Source: Dehalococcoidia bacterium
GTDB taxonomy: Bacteria > Chloroflexota > Dehalococcoidia > Tepidiformales > Tepidiformaceae
NCBI GenBank assembly: GCA_009841435.1
Contig: VXLW01000002.1
Span: forward strand, 38,718-102,717
Direction: 5' to 3'
Length of the DNA stretch: 64,000 nt
The notes beneath the pieces are model-generated. The model worked only from the letters and a program-made list of their open reading frames with translations, did not search any database and was not told the origin of the DNA. Position numbers and translations under genes: made by a program. Positions 44,062 to 51,256 of this stretch are shown here, piece by piece. The number at the start of each line of letters is the position of its first letter. The stretch's first letter is position 1.

Positions 44062-44385
44062 CTAGGCCGCGGGCTCGACGACCGCCGACATGCTGCCCAC
44101 GCTGATCTCCATCAGCGGGTCCGGCCCGTAGGCGTGGATCTGGTCCTGCTTCAGCAGGCACTCGTCCTTCGCGCCCGTCATCAGGATCGCCTGGCCCTGG
44201 CTGTCGACGACCGAGGCGATGCCGAACGCCTTCTCCCGCGAGTAGCCGAACAGGTCGCCCAGCATGCGGATGACGTACTGGTACGTGTGGCTGTCGTCGT
44301 CGAGCAGGATGAGGTGACAGGGCTGTTCGAGCTCTTCCTCGACCTCGGGCTGATCGACGATCTCGGGGAGGTTGGGGGTGGTCAC
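44062..44385 (-). CDS. clpS: ClpS-family protease adaptor
   Basis: A 107-residue protein starting at GTG 44385. An acidic N-terminus (LPEIVDQPEVEEELEQP) leads to the ClpS core 'CHLILLDDDSHTYQYVIRMLGDLFGYSREKAFGIASVVDSQGQAIL', where the 'DDD' and the V/M pocket residues correspond to the N-degron site. The second half diverges from proteobacterial ClpS and resembles the long-diverged adaptor group. It would deliver N-end-rule substrates to ClpAP or ClpCP. No clpA is nearby. The upstream ATG at 44421 falls inside the promoter -35 box, supporting the GTG. Confidence 0.82.
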   Translation of the reverse strand: MTTPNLPEIVDQPEVEEELEQPCHLILLDDDSHTYQYVIRMLGDLFGYSREKAFGIASVVDSQGQAILMTGAKDECLLKQDQIHAYGPDPLMEISVGSMSAVVEPAA

Positions 44386-44391
44386 CCCGGC

Positions 44392-44421
44392 ACTGTAGCG
44401 AGGGGCGGCGGCGAGCGCCAA
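44392..44421 (-). promoter_or_regulatory. clpS promoter, leaderless type
   Basis: On the minus strand: TTGGCG (44421-44416), 18-bp spacer, TACAGT (44397-44392), then 6 nt to GTG 44385. Confidence 0.65.
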
Positions 44422-44451
44422 GACGCCGCCTCAAGGGGGAGTGGACCCAAG

Positions 44452-44718
44452 CTACTTTGGCGGTGGCCAGCGCAGCATGTTCCGCACAGTGCCGGCAGTT
44501 CGCTTGATCTCGTATACCTTGATGCTGCGCCTTCCGGTTCGCGGATAAGTAGTCGAGTGGAAGTAGACCGTGTAGTCCTCCTCCACTCGCACAAAGAACA
44601 CGGCAGGCGCCACCAAGAGGCTGAAGGTGGTCACCCCGTCTGGCTCTGGGTTGTCCCGAATCGCCTCCATCAGCTCCCGGAGGCGTTCAGGACTCGGGCC
44701 ATCACTAGGTGAGGCCAC
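44452..44718 (-). CDS. Hypothetical protein, 88 residues, second of an overlapping pair
   Basis: The GTG start at 44718 overlaps the end of the upstream small gene by 14 bp in another frame. Sequence: acidic start (ASPSDGPSPERLRELMEAIRDNPEPDG), then a beta-rich core 'TTFSLLVAPAVFFVRVEEDYTVYFHSTTYPRTGRRSIKVYEI' and a basic tail (KRTAGTVRNMLRWPPPK). The two-gene overlap and small basic second product recall toxin-antitoxin modules, but no family motif is recognised. The frame also stays open further upstream, so the start is uncertain. Confidence 0.5.
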   Translation of the reverse strand: MASPSDGPSPERLRELMEAIRDNPEPDGVTTFSLLVAPAVFFVRVEEDYTVYFHSTTYPRTGRRSIKVYEIKRTAGTVRNMLRWPPPK

Positions 44719-44920
44719 AAAACCTCGCGGCACGTTCCGAAAGCCTAATCTCGGGATAACCCTCGATGCTGTACCCCTCGCCTCCGTTCTGGAAGTAGAG
44801 GAGACCTTCGAACGCTCCACACAGCCCTTCAAGGTCTTCAAGAAGGGCAACCTGCATCTGCGAGGTCGCAAGCGCGCTATCGCGCAGTTCCCGGACTCTG
44901 GTTGGAATCTCAACGGGCAT
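44705..44920 (-). CDS. Hypothetical protein, 71 residues, first of an overlapping pair
   Basis: ATG 44920 (MPVEIPTRVRELRDSALATS) has GGGAG 9 nt upstream; ATG 44929 is an alternative. It is mostly helical and mildly acidic at the N-terminal half ('QMQVALLEDLEGLCGAFEGLLYF') and ends 'RLSERAARFCGLT'. Not recognised. It is followed by the overlapping 88-residue gene. It is slightly less GC-rich than the housekeeping neighbours. Confidence 0.5.
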   Translation of the reverse strand: MPVEIPTRVRELRDSALATSQMQVALLEDLEGLCGAFEGLLYFQNGGEGYSIEGYPEIRLSERAARFCGLT

Positions 44921-44929
44921 GCGGTTCAT

Positions 44930-45329
44930 CTCCCATCAGCGGTGCCATTATGGGGTTCGGTCACCGGAGAACGGAACTTCCTCAAGTGCTAATACACCTG
45001 CGCCGATTCGACCGAGATAGTGCTGGCCGCCAGATTTTGGGTGCCTCGTGGTCTGGTGTCGCGCCGCGCCGAACGGCACGGATTACGTTGTGTGGCTTCG
45101 TACCGACTTGCAAGTCGGTACGCCCGCTGCCTGCCTCAGAACTGCCATCGCTCGCCCCCTGGGAATATTAGCCTACACACCTTAGCCAATTTCCGCATTG
45201 CCCAAAGCCTTCCCTGTCCCTCACTTTGGCGTGGACCGCCACCGTTCTCACTTCCTGATGCCACCGGGGGCTTCGCGCTCGGGCACGCGACCGCCACGGT
45301 TCGCGCAATCCCTTCTCCGGAGTTCGCCC
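44930..45329. other. 400-bp intergenic region before the portal gene
   Basis: A comparatively AT-rich stretch (e.g. around 45170-45210) between divergent small genes and the portal gene. It contains a perfect 24-nt palindrome (45099-45122). I see no convincing additional gene or RNA. Confidence 0.6.
45099..45122. repeat. Perfect 24-nt palindrome
   Basis: Arms CGTACCGACTTG and CAAGTCGGTACG with no spacer. It may be an operator, a recombination or attachment half-site, or a dispersed palindromic repeat. It lies 207 bp upstream of the portal start. Confidence 0.7.
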
Positions 45330-46643
45330 GTGACGGCCACCCCCTTCCCCCTCCAGCTGCGCGCCCTCGACCAGGACCGGCTGCGCCGCTACCGCGAGCA
45401 CCTCGCCTTCTACGAGGGCGACCAGTGGGCGGGACGCGCCCGCCGCGGCGAGCGCCGCCTCGTGCTCAACTACGCGAGGGCGTTCGTCGACAAGATCACG
45501 AGCTACCTGTTCGAAGGTCACGCCCTCCAGGTCCGTCCCCGCGACCTGCTCGACCGTGCCGCCACCGAGCGCGCGCGGCAGGCCGAGCAGGCCTGGCGCG
45601 CCGTCGAAGCGGCGAACGGTCTCGAGCGGCTCGATTTCGAGACGGAGCTCGACTGCGCCGTCCTCGGCGACGGCGCCTACAAGGTCACGTGGGACGTGGA
45701 CGAGGGACGCGTGCGCATCTCCGCCCCCGACGTGCAGGGCATCTTCGTCTGGCGCGCCCCCGACGATGCCTCGCGGATCGAGGCGGTCGCCTCGCAGTAC
45801 GCCGCCGGCGATGCGCCCCTCCCGTCAGCGGCCCTGCCCCTCTCTTCGTCGGCCGTCGAGCAACTCGTGACGGAGTACTGGACGGCGGAGACGTTCGAGC
45901 TGTGGCGCGGGCCTGAGCTGGAGCGTCGTGAGGCGAACCCGTACGGGTTCATCCCCTTCGTCGTGTTCCCCAACGTGAGCGAGCCGAAGCAGCCGTGGGG
46001 GTCGAGCGACATCGGCCCGCTGGCCGAACCGAACCGCGAGCTGAACCGCGCCTTCAGCCAGCTCAGCCAGATCCTCGAGCTCTCGGGGAACCCCATTGCC
46101 GTGCTCGAGGGTGTCGCCGGGTCGCAGGACATCTCCGTCGAGCCGGGCGCCGTCTGGGAGGTGCCCGAGCGCGCCCGCGCCTACCTGCTCGACCTGCTGC
46201 AGGGCGGCGGAGCCGCCCTCCACCGCGACTACATCGACCTCGTCTACCGCACCCTGCACGACCTCGGGGAGTCGCCTCGCACGGCCTTCGGGCAGAACCC
46301 CGCGGGCCTGAGCGGCGTTGCCCTCAACGTCGAGCTGGACCCGGTGGCGCGCAAGGTCGCGCGCAAGCGGCTCACCCGCACGCCCGTCTACGAGCGCCGC
46401 GCGATGCTCGCCCTGCGCCTGCTCGCGCGCTACGAGGGCCTGGCCATCGACGGCCTGCAGGCGGAGGCGCTGTGGGGCCCCGTCCTCCCCGCCGACCGCT
46501 CCCGCCAGGTCGCCGACGAGCGCTCACTCGTCGAGGTCGGCATCCGCTCGCGCCGGAGCGCCGCCGAACGCCTCGGCTCCGAGGACCCGGAGGCCGAGTG
46601 GCAGCGCGTCCAGGAGGAGCGTGCCGCGCTCCCGCGAGGGTAG
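45330..46643 (+). CDS. Phage portal protein, SPP1 gp6-like
   Basis: A 437-residue protein from GTG 45330 (GGAG 7 nt upstream). N-terminal 'DQDRLRRYREHLAFYEGDQWAGRARRGERRLVLNYARAFVDKITSYLFEG' is typical of Phage_prot_Gp6 (SPP1-type portals), followed by 'DFETELDCAVLGDGAYKVTWDVDEG', 'NPYGFIPFVVFPN', 'SSDIGPLAEPNRELNRAFSQLSQILELSGNP' and 'SGVALNVELDPVARKVARKRL'. Portals form the dodecameric DNA entry ring of capsids. The length (437) is slightly short of SPP1 gp6 but intact, without frameshifts. It has no terminase, protease or capsid neighbours; flanking genes are clpS-side small genes and a membrane protein/pyrG. Confidence 0.85.
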   Translation: MTATPFPLQLRALDQDRLRRYREHLAFYEGDQWAGRARRGERRLVLNYARAFVDKITSYLFEGHALQVRPRDLLDRAATERARQAEQAWRAVEAANGLERLDFETELDCAVLGDGAYKVTWDVDEGRVRISAPDVQGIFVWRAPDDASRIEAVASQYAAGDAPLPSAALPLSSSAVEQLVTEYWTAETFELWRGPELERREANPYGFIPFVVFPNVSEPKQPWGSSDIGPLAEPNRELNRAFSQLSQILELSGNPIAVLEGVAGSQDISVEPGAVWEVPERARAYLLDLLQGGGAALHRDYIDLVYRTLHDLGESPRTAFGQNPAGLSGVALNVELDPVARKVARKRLTRTPVYERRAMLALRLLARYEGLAIDGLQAEALWGPVLPADRSRQVADERSLVEVGIRSRRSAAERLGSEDPEAEWQRVQEERAALPRG

Positions 46644-46752
46644 GAGAGCGCTCGGCGCTGCGCGCCATCGCTGAGTGGAGCGCGTCGCTATCGCGCCGCT
46701 GAGTGGGGCCGGGGCGGGGGCCGACCATCGACCACCGATCACCAACCACCCT

Positions 46753-47217
46753 CTAGAACGGCTTGAAAATCGCGAGCCAGGCCATCAGCGGGACACTCAG
46801 CACCAGGGCCGTGCCGAACACCAGCGGGACGCGGTCGTCGAGGATCTCGCGGAGTTCGTCGGTGGCTTCGCCGTCGCGGGCGGCGATGAGCGCGGCCGTG
46901 CGCGCGCGCCGCAGGCCGAAGCCCATGAGAGGCAGGCAAACCAGCCAGAAGAACACGAACAGGCCCGTGAGCGCCGCCAGCCAGCCGTCGCGGATGAAGT
47001 CGTACTCGGCCACGCCCCAGAAGAAGCCCGTCGCGCCCGAGAGCATGGCGCCCGGCAGGAGGACGCGCGTCTCGTTGTTGGCTGCCTCCACGAGGGCGTA
47101 CATCTGGAACTGCACGTCCTTCGAGAGCCAGGCGCGCACGATCAGGGGGTAGGTCGCGCCCAGTCCTGCGCCCATCCAGAGCAGGGCGAGGATGTGAACG
47201 ATGCGCCAGGCGTCCAC
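46753..47217 (-). CDS. DUF2269-like integral membrane protein
   Basis: A 154-residue protein starting at GTG 47217, whose G is shared with the pyrG TAG. Four predicted helices: about 4-26 ('WRIVHILALLWMGAGLGATYPLIV'), 55-75, 83-106 and 132-152. The conserved-looking 'RIVHILA.LWMGAGLG' start resembles DUF2269/DUF2214-type small membrane proteins of unknown role. It is translationally coupled to pyrG. Confidence 0.65.
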   Translation of the reverse strand: MDAWRIVHILALLWMGAGLGATYPLIVRAWLSKDVQFQMYALVEAANNETRVLLPGAMLSGATGFFWGVAEYDFIRDGWLAALTGLFVFFWLVCLPLMGFGLRRARTAALIAARDGEATDELREILDDRVPLVFGTALVLSVPLMAWLAIFKPF

Positions 47218-48854
47218 TAGCCGGCGGCGACGAAGGGGGTGGTCTCGCTCCGGGGGGTGCGGTGGGCGAGGGCCGTGTTCACGAAGCCGTGGAAGAGGGG
47301 ATGGGGCCGGTTGGGGCGGCTCTGCAGCTCGGGGTGGAACTGCGTCCCCAGCATGAAGGGGTGGTCCGCAACCTCGGCGATCTCCGCCAGCGTCCCGTCG
47401 GGCGAGGTTCCCGCGACGGTGAGGCCGGCGGCCTCCATCTCGTCGCGGAAGCGGTTGTTCAGCTCCCAGCGATGGCGGTGGCGTTCGTTCACGAGCCCCT
47501 CGTCGTAGTTCCCGGCGGCGATGCTTCCGGAGCGCAGGCGGCAGGGGTACCAGCCGAGCCGCATCGTGCCACCCTTGGCGACGACGCCCTCCTGCTCCTC
47601 GAGCAGGCTGATGACGGGGAAGGGCGACTCCGGGTCGAACTCGGTCGAGTTGGCCCCGTCCCAGCCGCACACGTTGCGTGCGAACTCGGTGACCATCACC
47701 TGCAGCCCGAGGCAGAGCCCGAGGTAGGGGATGCCGTTCTCGCGCGCGTGGCGGGCGGCGGCGATCTTCCCCTCCCAGCCCCGCTCCCCGAAGCCCCCCG
47801 GCACCACGATGCCGTCGACGTCGGCGAGCACGGCCTCGGCGGGGCGCGTCTCCAGGTCCTCGGCGTGCACCCAGCGGATGCTGACCTCGGCGTCGTGCGC
47901 GATTCCGGCGTGTACGAGCGCCTCCTTCACGGAGAGGTAGGCGTCCTGCAGCTCGACGTACTTGCCGACGATCGCCACCTCCAGGTCGCGCGCGGGATTG
48001 CGCTGGCGGTCGACCATCGCTTCCCAGGCGGTCAGGTCGTGCGCCTTCGCCTTCAGCCCCAGCCGTTCGAGCACGAAATCGCCGAGGCCGCGCGCCTCGA
48101 GGATGAGGGGCACGGCGTAGATCGTGTCGACCGTCTCCAGGGCGATAACGGCGCGCGGATCGACGTCGCAGAAGTCCGCGATCTTGTTGCAGATGTCGCC
48201 CGGCACGGGGTGGTCGCTGCGGGCGAGGATGGCGTCGGGCTGGATGCCCATCGAGCGCAGCTCGCTCACGGAGTGCTGCGTCGGCTTCGTCTTCAGCTCG
48301 CCCGTGGCCCCGATGAAGGGCAGGAAGGTGACGTGCACGCTGAGGAAGTCGTCGGCGGGCACGTCGTGGCGGATCTGGCGCATCGCCTCGATGAACGTCT
48401 GGCCCTCGATGTCGCCGACGGTGCCGCCCACCTCGCAGATGATGACCTCGGCGTTGCTCGCCTCGGCGGCCGCGTAAATCCGCGCCTTGATCTCGTTCGT
48501 CAGGTGGGGGACCGCCTGGATGGTACCGCCGAGGTAGTCGCCGTGGCGCTCGCGGTCGAGCACCGCCCGGTAGACCTGACCGCTGGTGACGGAGCAGGCG
48601 GCGGAGAGGTCCTGGTCGAGGAAGCGCTCGTAGTGGCCGAGATCGAGGTCCGTCTCGGCGCCGTCGGCCGTCACGAACACCTCGCCGTGCTGGTAGGGCG
48701 ACATAGTGCCGGGGTCGACGTTGAGGTAGGGGTCGAGCTTTTGAACGGTGACGGAGATTCCGCGGGATTTGAGCAGGCGCCCGATACTGGCGGTGGTTAT
48801 GCCTTTACCGACGCCGCTGACCACGCCGCCGGTAACGAAGATGAACTTGGCCAT
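47217..48854 (-). CDS. pyrG: CTP synthase
   Basis: A 545-residue protein. Synthetase domain: 'KFIFVTGGVVSGVGKGITTASIGRLL', 'LDPYLNVDPGTMSPYQHGEVFVT'. The class I glutamine amidotransferase domain (about 290-530) has the nucleophile in 'PYLGLCLGLQVMV' and the His/Glu in 'GTQFHPELQSRP'. It makes CTP from UTP, ATP and glutamine. AGGAG precedes the ATG. ParB also uses CTP, but the two loci are 15 kb apart and no regulatory link is seen. Confidence 0.97.
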   Translation of the reverse strand: MAKFIFVTGGVVSGVGKGITTASIGRLLKSRGISVTVQKLDPYLNVDPGTMSPYQHGEVFVTADGAETDLDLGHYERFLDQDLSAACSVTSGQVYRAVLDRERHGDYLGGTIQAVPHLTNEIKARIYAAAEASNAEVIICEVGGTVGDIEGQTFIEAMRQIRHDVPADDFLSVHVTFLPFIGATGELKTKPTQHSVSELRSMGIQPDAILARSDHPVPGDICNKIADFCDVDPRAVIALETVDTIYAVPLILEARGLGDFVLERLGLKAKAHDLTAWEAMVDRQRNPARDLEVAIVGKYVELQDAYLSVKEALVHAGIAHDAEVSIRWVHAEDLETRPAEAVLADVDGIVVPGGFGERGWEGKIAAARHARENGIPYLGLCLGLQVMVTEFARNVCGWDGANSTEFDPESPFPVISLLEEQEGVVAKGGTMRLGWYPCRLRSGSIAAGNYDEGLVNERHRHRWELNNRFRDEMEAAGLTVAGTSPDGTLAEIAEVADHPFMLGTQFHPELQSRPNRPHPLFHGFVNTALAHRTPRSETTPFVAAG

Positions 48855-48969
48855 GCCACTCCTGCGGGTGATTGCTCCCCGAATGCTACGAGCGAGGCCC
48901 GAGGCCAGTCAACGAACGGTGATGGCCCGCGAGTAACCTTTACACGCCACGGGCGTTATCACGGGTATG

Positions 48970-48999
48970 TTGCGCTCTAGCGGGGCGGCTCACTATGCT
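48970..48999 (+). promoter_or_regulatory. Promoter of the ECF sigma factor operon
   Basis: TTGCGC (48970-48975), 18-bp spacer, TATGCT (48994-48999). Upstream, GTAACC (48931-48936) and GTTATC lie 16 bp apart and could be an ECF-type autoregulatory promoter; this second reading is weak. Confidence 0.5.
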
Positions 49000-49051
49000 C
49001 GCTTGGAGTGGTGGGGGCGTGCTGTGGAGACGGCGCGCACTGGGAGTCTGT

Positions 49052-49621
49052 GTGGAACCGATGGCGCCCAGCGAGCTTGCTCCGGACTTCGACGAGCGTT
49101 TGGCCGTCGAGCAGGCCCAGTCTGGCGATCAGGAAGCGCTGAGCACGCTCTACAGCTTCTACTTCCCGCGGGTCTATCGCTACGTGGCGGGCCGCGTACG
49201 CTCGACGCAGGACGCCGAGGACGTGACCGAGGAGGTCTTCCTCAAGCTCGTCGCGAACCTGAAGCGGTACGAGTGGCGGGGGCTCCCCTTCGGGGCGTGG
49301 GTCTTCCGCATCGCGCGCAACGAGGTGGTCTCGCATGCGCGCCGGCAGCGGCGGCGAGGCATCCCCGCCCAGCTCTCCGAGACGATGCCGGACGACCGGC
49401 AGGACCATGTGGCCGCCTACGAGCTGCAGGCGACCATCGAAGTGGTGCGCGAGGCGACGGCCAAGCTGCCGCCCGCCCAGCGCGACGTGATCTCGTTGCG
49501 CTTCGGCGCGGGGCTCTCCGTGGCCGAGACGGCGCTCGCCCTGGGCAAGACCCAGAACAACGTGAAGGTGCTCCAGCACAAGGCCATCGCGAAGCTGCAA
49601 GGGATGGTCGCTGAGGAATGA
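49052..49621 (+). CDS. ECF-type RNA polymerase sigma factor
   Basis: A 189-residue protein from GTG 49052 (GGGAG 5 nt upstream). Region 2: 'STLYSFYFPRVYRYVAGRVRSTQDAEDVTEEVFLKLVANLKRYEWRGLPFGAWVFRIARNEVVSHAR'. Region 4: 'LPPAQRDVISLRFGAGLSVAETALALGKTQNNVKVLQHKAIAKL'. There is no region 3. It directs transcription of an unknown regulon. Its stop overlaps the next gene (ATGA), whose product is a membrane protein likely to be its partner, resembling the sigma/DUF5667 pairs of actinobacteria and Chloroflexota. Confidence 0.9.
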   Translation: MEPMAPSELAPDFDERLAVEQAQSGDQEALSTLYSFYFPRVYRYVAGRVRSTQDAEDVTEEVFLKLVANLKRYEWRGLPFGAWVFRIARNEVVSHARRQRRRGIPAQLSETMPDDRQDHVAAYELQATIEVVREATAKLPPAQRDVISLRFGAGLSVAETALALGKTQNNVKVLQHKAIAKLQGMVAEE

Positions 49622-50742
49622 TGCGGTTCCTGGACTTCTTCCGCCGCACGCCTGACCCGCAGGCCGAAATCTTCGCCGAGGCGCTCGACCTTTACGAGGA
49701 CGGGCTGGAGATCGCCGCCATCCTCGATCGCTACTCCGAGGACGTGCAGGACTGGCTCAAGCCGCTGCTCTCTACCGGCCAGATCATCGGCGGCGCCATC
49801 CAGGCGGAGGAGGCGAGCTACTACTTCGAGGGCTCGCTGAAGGCGAAGGTGCTGGCCGCGGCCACGCCCGTCATCGGCGGGGACCCCGCCGACCCGCTGC
49901 CCGAGCCCTCCCGCTTCGGCCAGTTCGGCGCCGCCGTCGCCTCGGTGGGGGTGCTGGCGGTCGCGGCGATGCTCGGCGTCATCACCTTCGGCTTCGTCAC
50001 CGCCGGCGAATCGGTGCCGGGCGAGTGGAACTACAACTTCAAGCGCGCCACCGAGCAGGCCCAGGTGCGCTTCGCCAGCGGCGACGAGCGCATCAACGTG
50101 CGTATCCGCCTGGCGCAGGAGCGCATCGACGAGATTCAGGCGCTGTCCGCCCGCGGCGACCTGAGCGAGGGCCACATCGACAGCTTCACCGCCGAGCTCG
50201 ACGACATCCGCGAGCTCGCCGAGGAGGAACGGTTCGACGCGCTGCAGCAGGCCAAGGTGCGTTCCATCAGCGAGACGGCCGAGGTCGTGCTTGCCGACAC
50301 CGAGGAGGAGCTCGCCACCGAGGCCGAGGAGGCGGTGGCGTACGCCGCCGAGGTGGCCGCCGCCGTGAGCACCGACAAGGTGAAGCCGCTCGACGGGGCG
50401 AATCCCGAAGCGACCGCGACGCCGGACCCGGAGGCGACCCCGACCCCCGAAGCGACCCCTGTCGCGACCGAGGAACCCTCCGCTTCCGACGCGACGCCGA
50501 CGCCCGGGGCGACCATCTCGACCGGTGTCGACGAAGACCCGGAGGCGCTCACGACGCCCACGGACCCGGACGCGGAGGGGACCGTGACGACCGGAGTTGA
50601 TGAGGATCCGGAGCCGCTCACGACGCCTGAACCGACGCCAGAGTCGACGGTCACTACCGGCGTAGACGAGAATCCGGAGCCGCTCACCGACCCCGACGAC
50701 ACCCCAACCCCCACCCCCACGCCCGAGAGTGGCGGCAACTAG
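49618..50742 (+). CDS. Membrane DUF5667-type protein, putative anti-sigma partner, with a repeat-rich tail
   Basis: A 374-residue protein. The cytoplasmic N-terminal region (about 1-98; 'AEALDLYEDGLEIAAILDRYSEDVQDWLKPLL') is followed by one membrane helix (about 105-128). A helical extracytoplasmic DUF5667-like domain contains 'PGEWNYNFKRATEQAQVRFASGDERINVRIRLAQERIDEI', then acidic coiled-coil helices to about 250. The Thr/Pro/Glu tail has three near-identical units 'TGVDEDPEALTTP', 'TGVDEDPEPLTTP' and 'TGVDENPEPLTDP'. The start overlaps the sigma stop. An anti-sigma role is inferred from position and the topology. Confidence 0.75.
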   Translation: MMRFLDFFRRTPDPQAEIFAEALDLYEDGLEIAAILDRYSEDVQDWLKPLLSTGQIIGGAIQAEEASYYFEGSLKAKVLAAATPVIGGDPADPLPEPSRFGQFGAAVASVGVLAVAAMLGVITFGFVTAGESVPGEWNYNFKRATEQAQVRFASGDERINVRIRLAQERIDEIQALSARGDLSEGHIDSFTAELDDIRELAEEERFDALQQAKVRSISETAEVVLADTEEELATEAEEAVAYAAEVAAAVSTDKVKPLDGANPEATATPDPEATPTPEATPVATEEPSASDATPTPGATISTGVDEDPEALTTPTDPDAEGTVTTGVDEDPEPLTTPEPTPESTVTTGVDENPEPLTDPDDTPTPTPTPESGGN

Positions 50743-50747
50743 CGAAC

Positions 50748-51197
50748 TTAGCGCTCCCCCGCGCCTTCGTACAGGGGCGCCCCGCGGCGCAACGCCACGA
50801 GCGCCTCGTCGTCGAAGATCTCGGCGGCGCGCCGCCACTCCTCCTCGGTGCGGGGCGGAACGCCGTGCATCAGGAGGCCTCGAAGGGCCACTTCCTGCAG
50901 GGCCAGCTCGTCCGCCTCGGGGGTGGGGCCGAGCTGGAGCAAGGTGTGCATCATGCGGTTCACGGCCGAGGCCTCGGGGGGCGTGACGCGGCCCGCCAGC
51001 GTCTCCTCGATCAGCCACCAGCCCAGCGCGCGCAGATCGCGCTCCCGTATCGCGCCCACGGGTGATGGTGTCCGTGTCCGGCCGGACCGTCCCTCGCGGG
51101 TGCGGTCATGCGCGTGGTGAGGACACTGGTCGGCGGGGAAGCGGCAGGGGGCGCCGCCACGCGTGGGCGCGCCGCAGCGATCGTCGTCCCGGGTCAT
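50748..51197 (-). CDS. Terminase-associated small phage-like protein
   Basis: A 149-residue protein. The N-terminal Cys/His motif 'CGAPTRGGAPCRFPADQCPHH' resembles the 'CGA.T+.G.PC' zinc-binding start of small proteins found beside phage terminases. An Arg-rich linker follows, then a helical C-terminal part 'LRALGWWLIEETLAGRVTPPEASAVNRMMHTLLQLGP' and 'EWRRAAEIFDDEALVALRRG'. It may be a terminase small-subunit-like or HNH-accessory protein; moderate confidence. It sits alone between the DUF5667 gene and a subtilase, with no large terminase nearby. Confidence 0.5.
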   Translation of the reverse strand: MTRDDDRCGAPTRGGAPCRFPADQCPHHAHDRTREGRSGRTRTPSPVGAIRERDLRALGWWLIEETLAGRVTPPEASAVNRMMHTLLQLGPTPEADELALQEVALRGLLMHGVPPRTEEEWRRAAEIFDDEALVALRRGAPLYEGAGER

Positions 51198-51256
51198 GCC
51201 GTCGAGCTTGCGGGGCTGGTCCCGCAGCCAGAACCCGCCGCTGACGCGCCGACGCG

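Noticed and set aside
50748..51197. Zinc-finger transcription factor
   Set aside because: The Cys/His spacing fits the small phage terminase-associated motif better than known zinc-finger regulators; still only moderate confidence.
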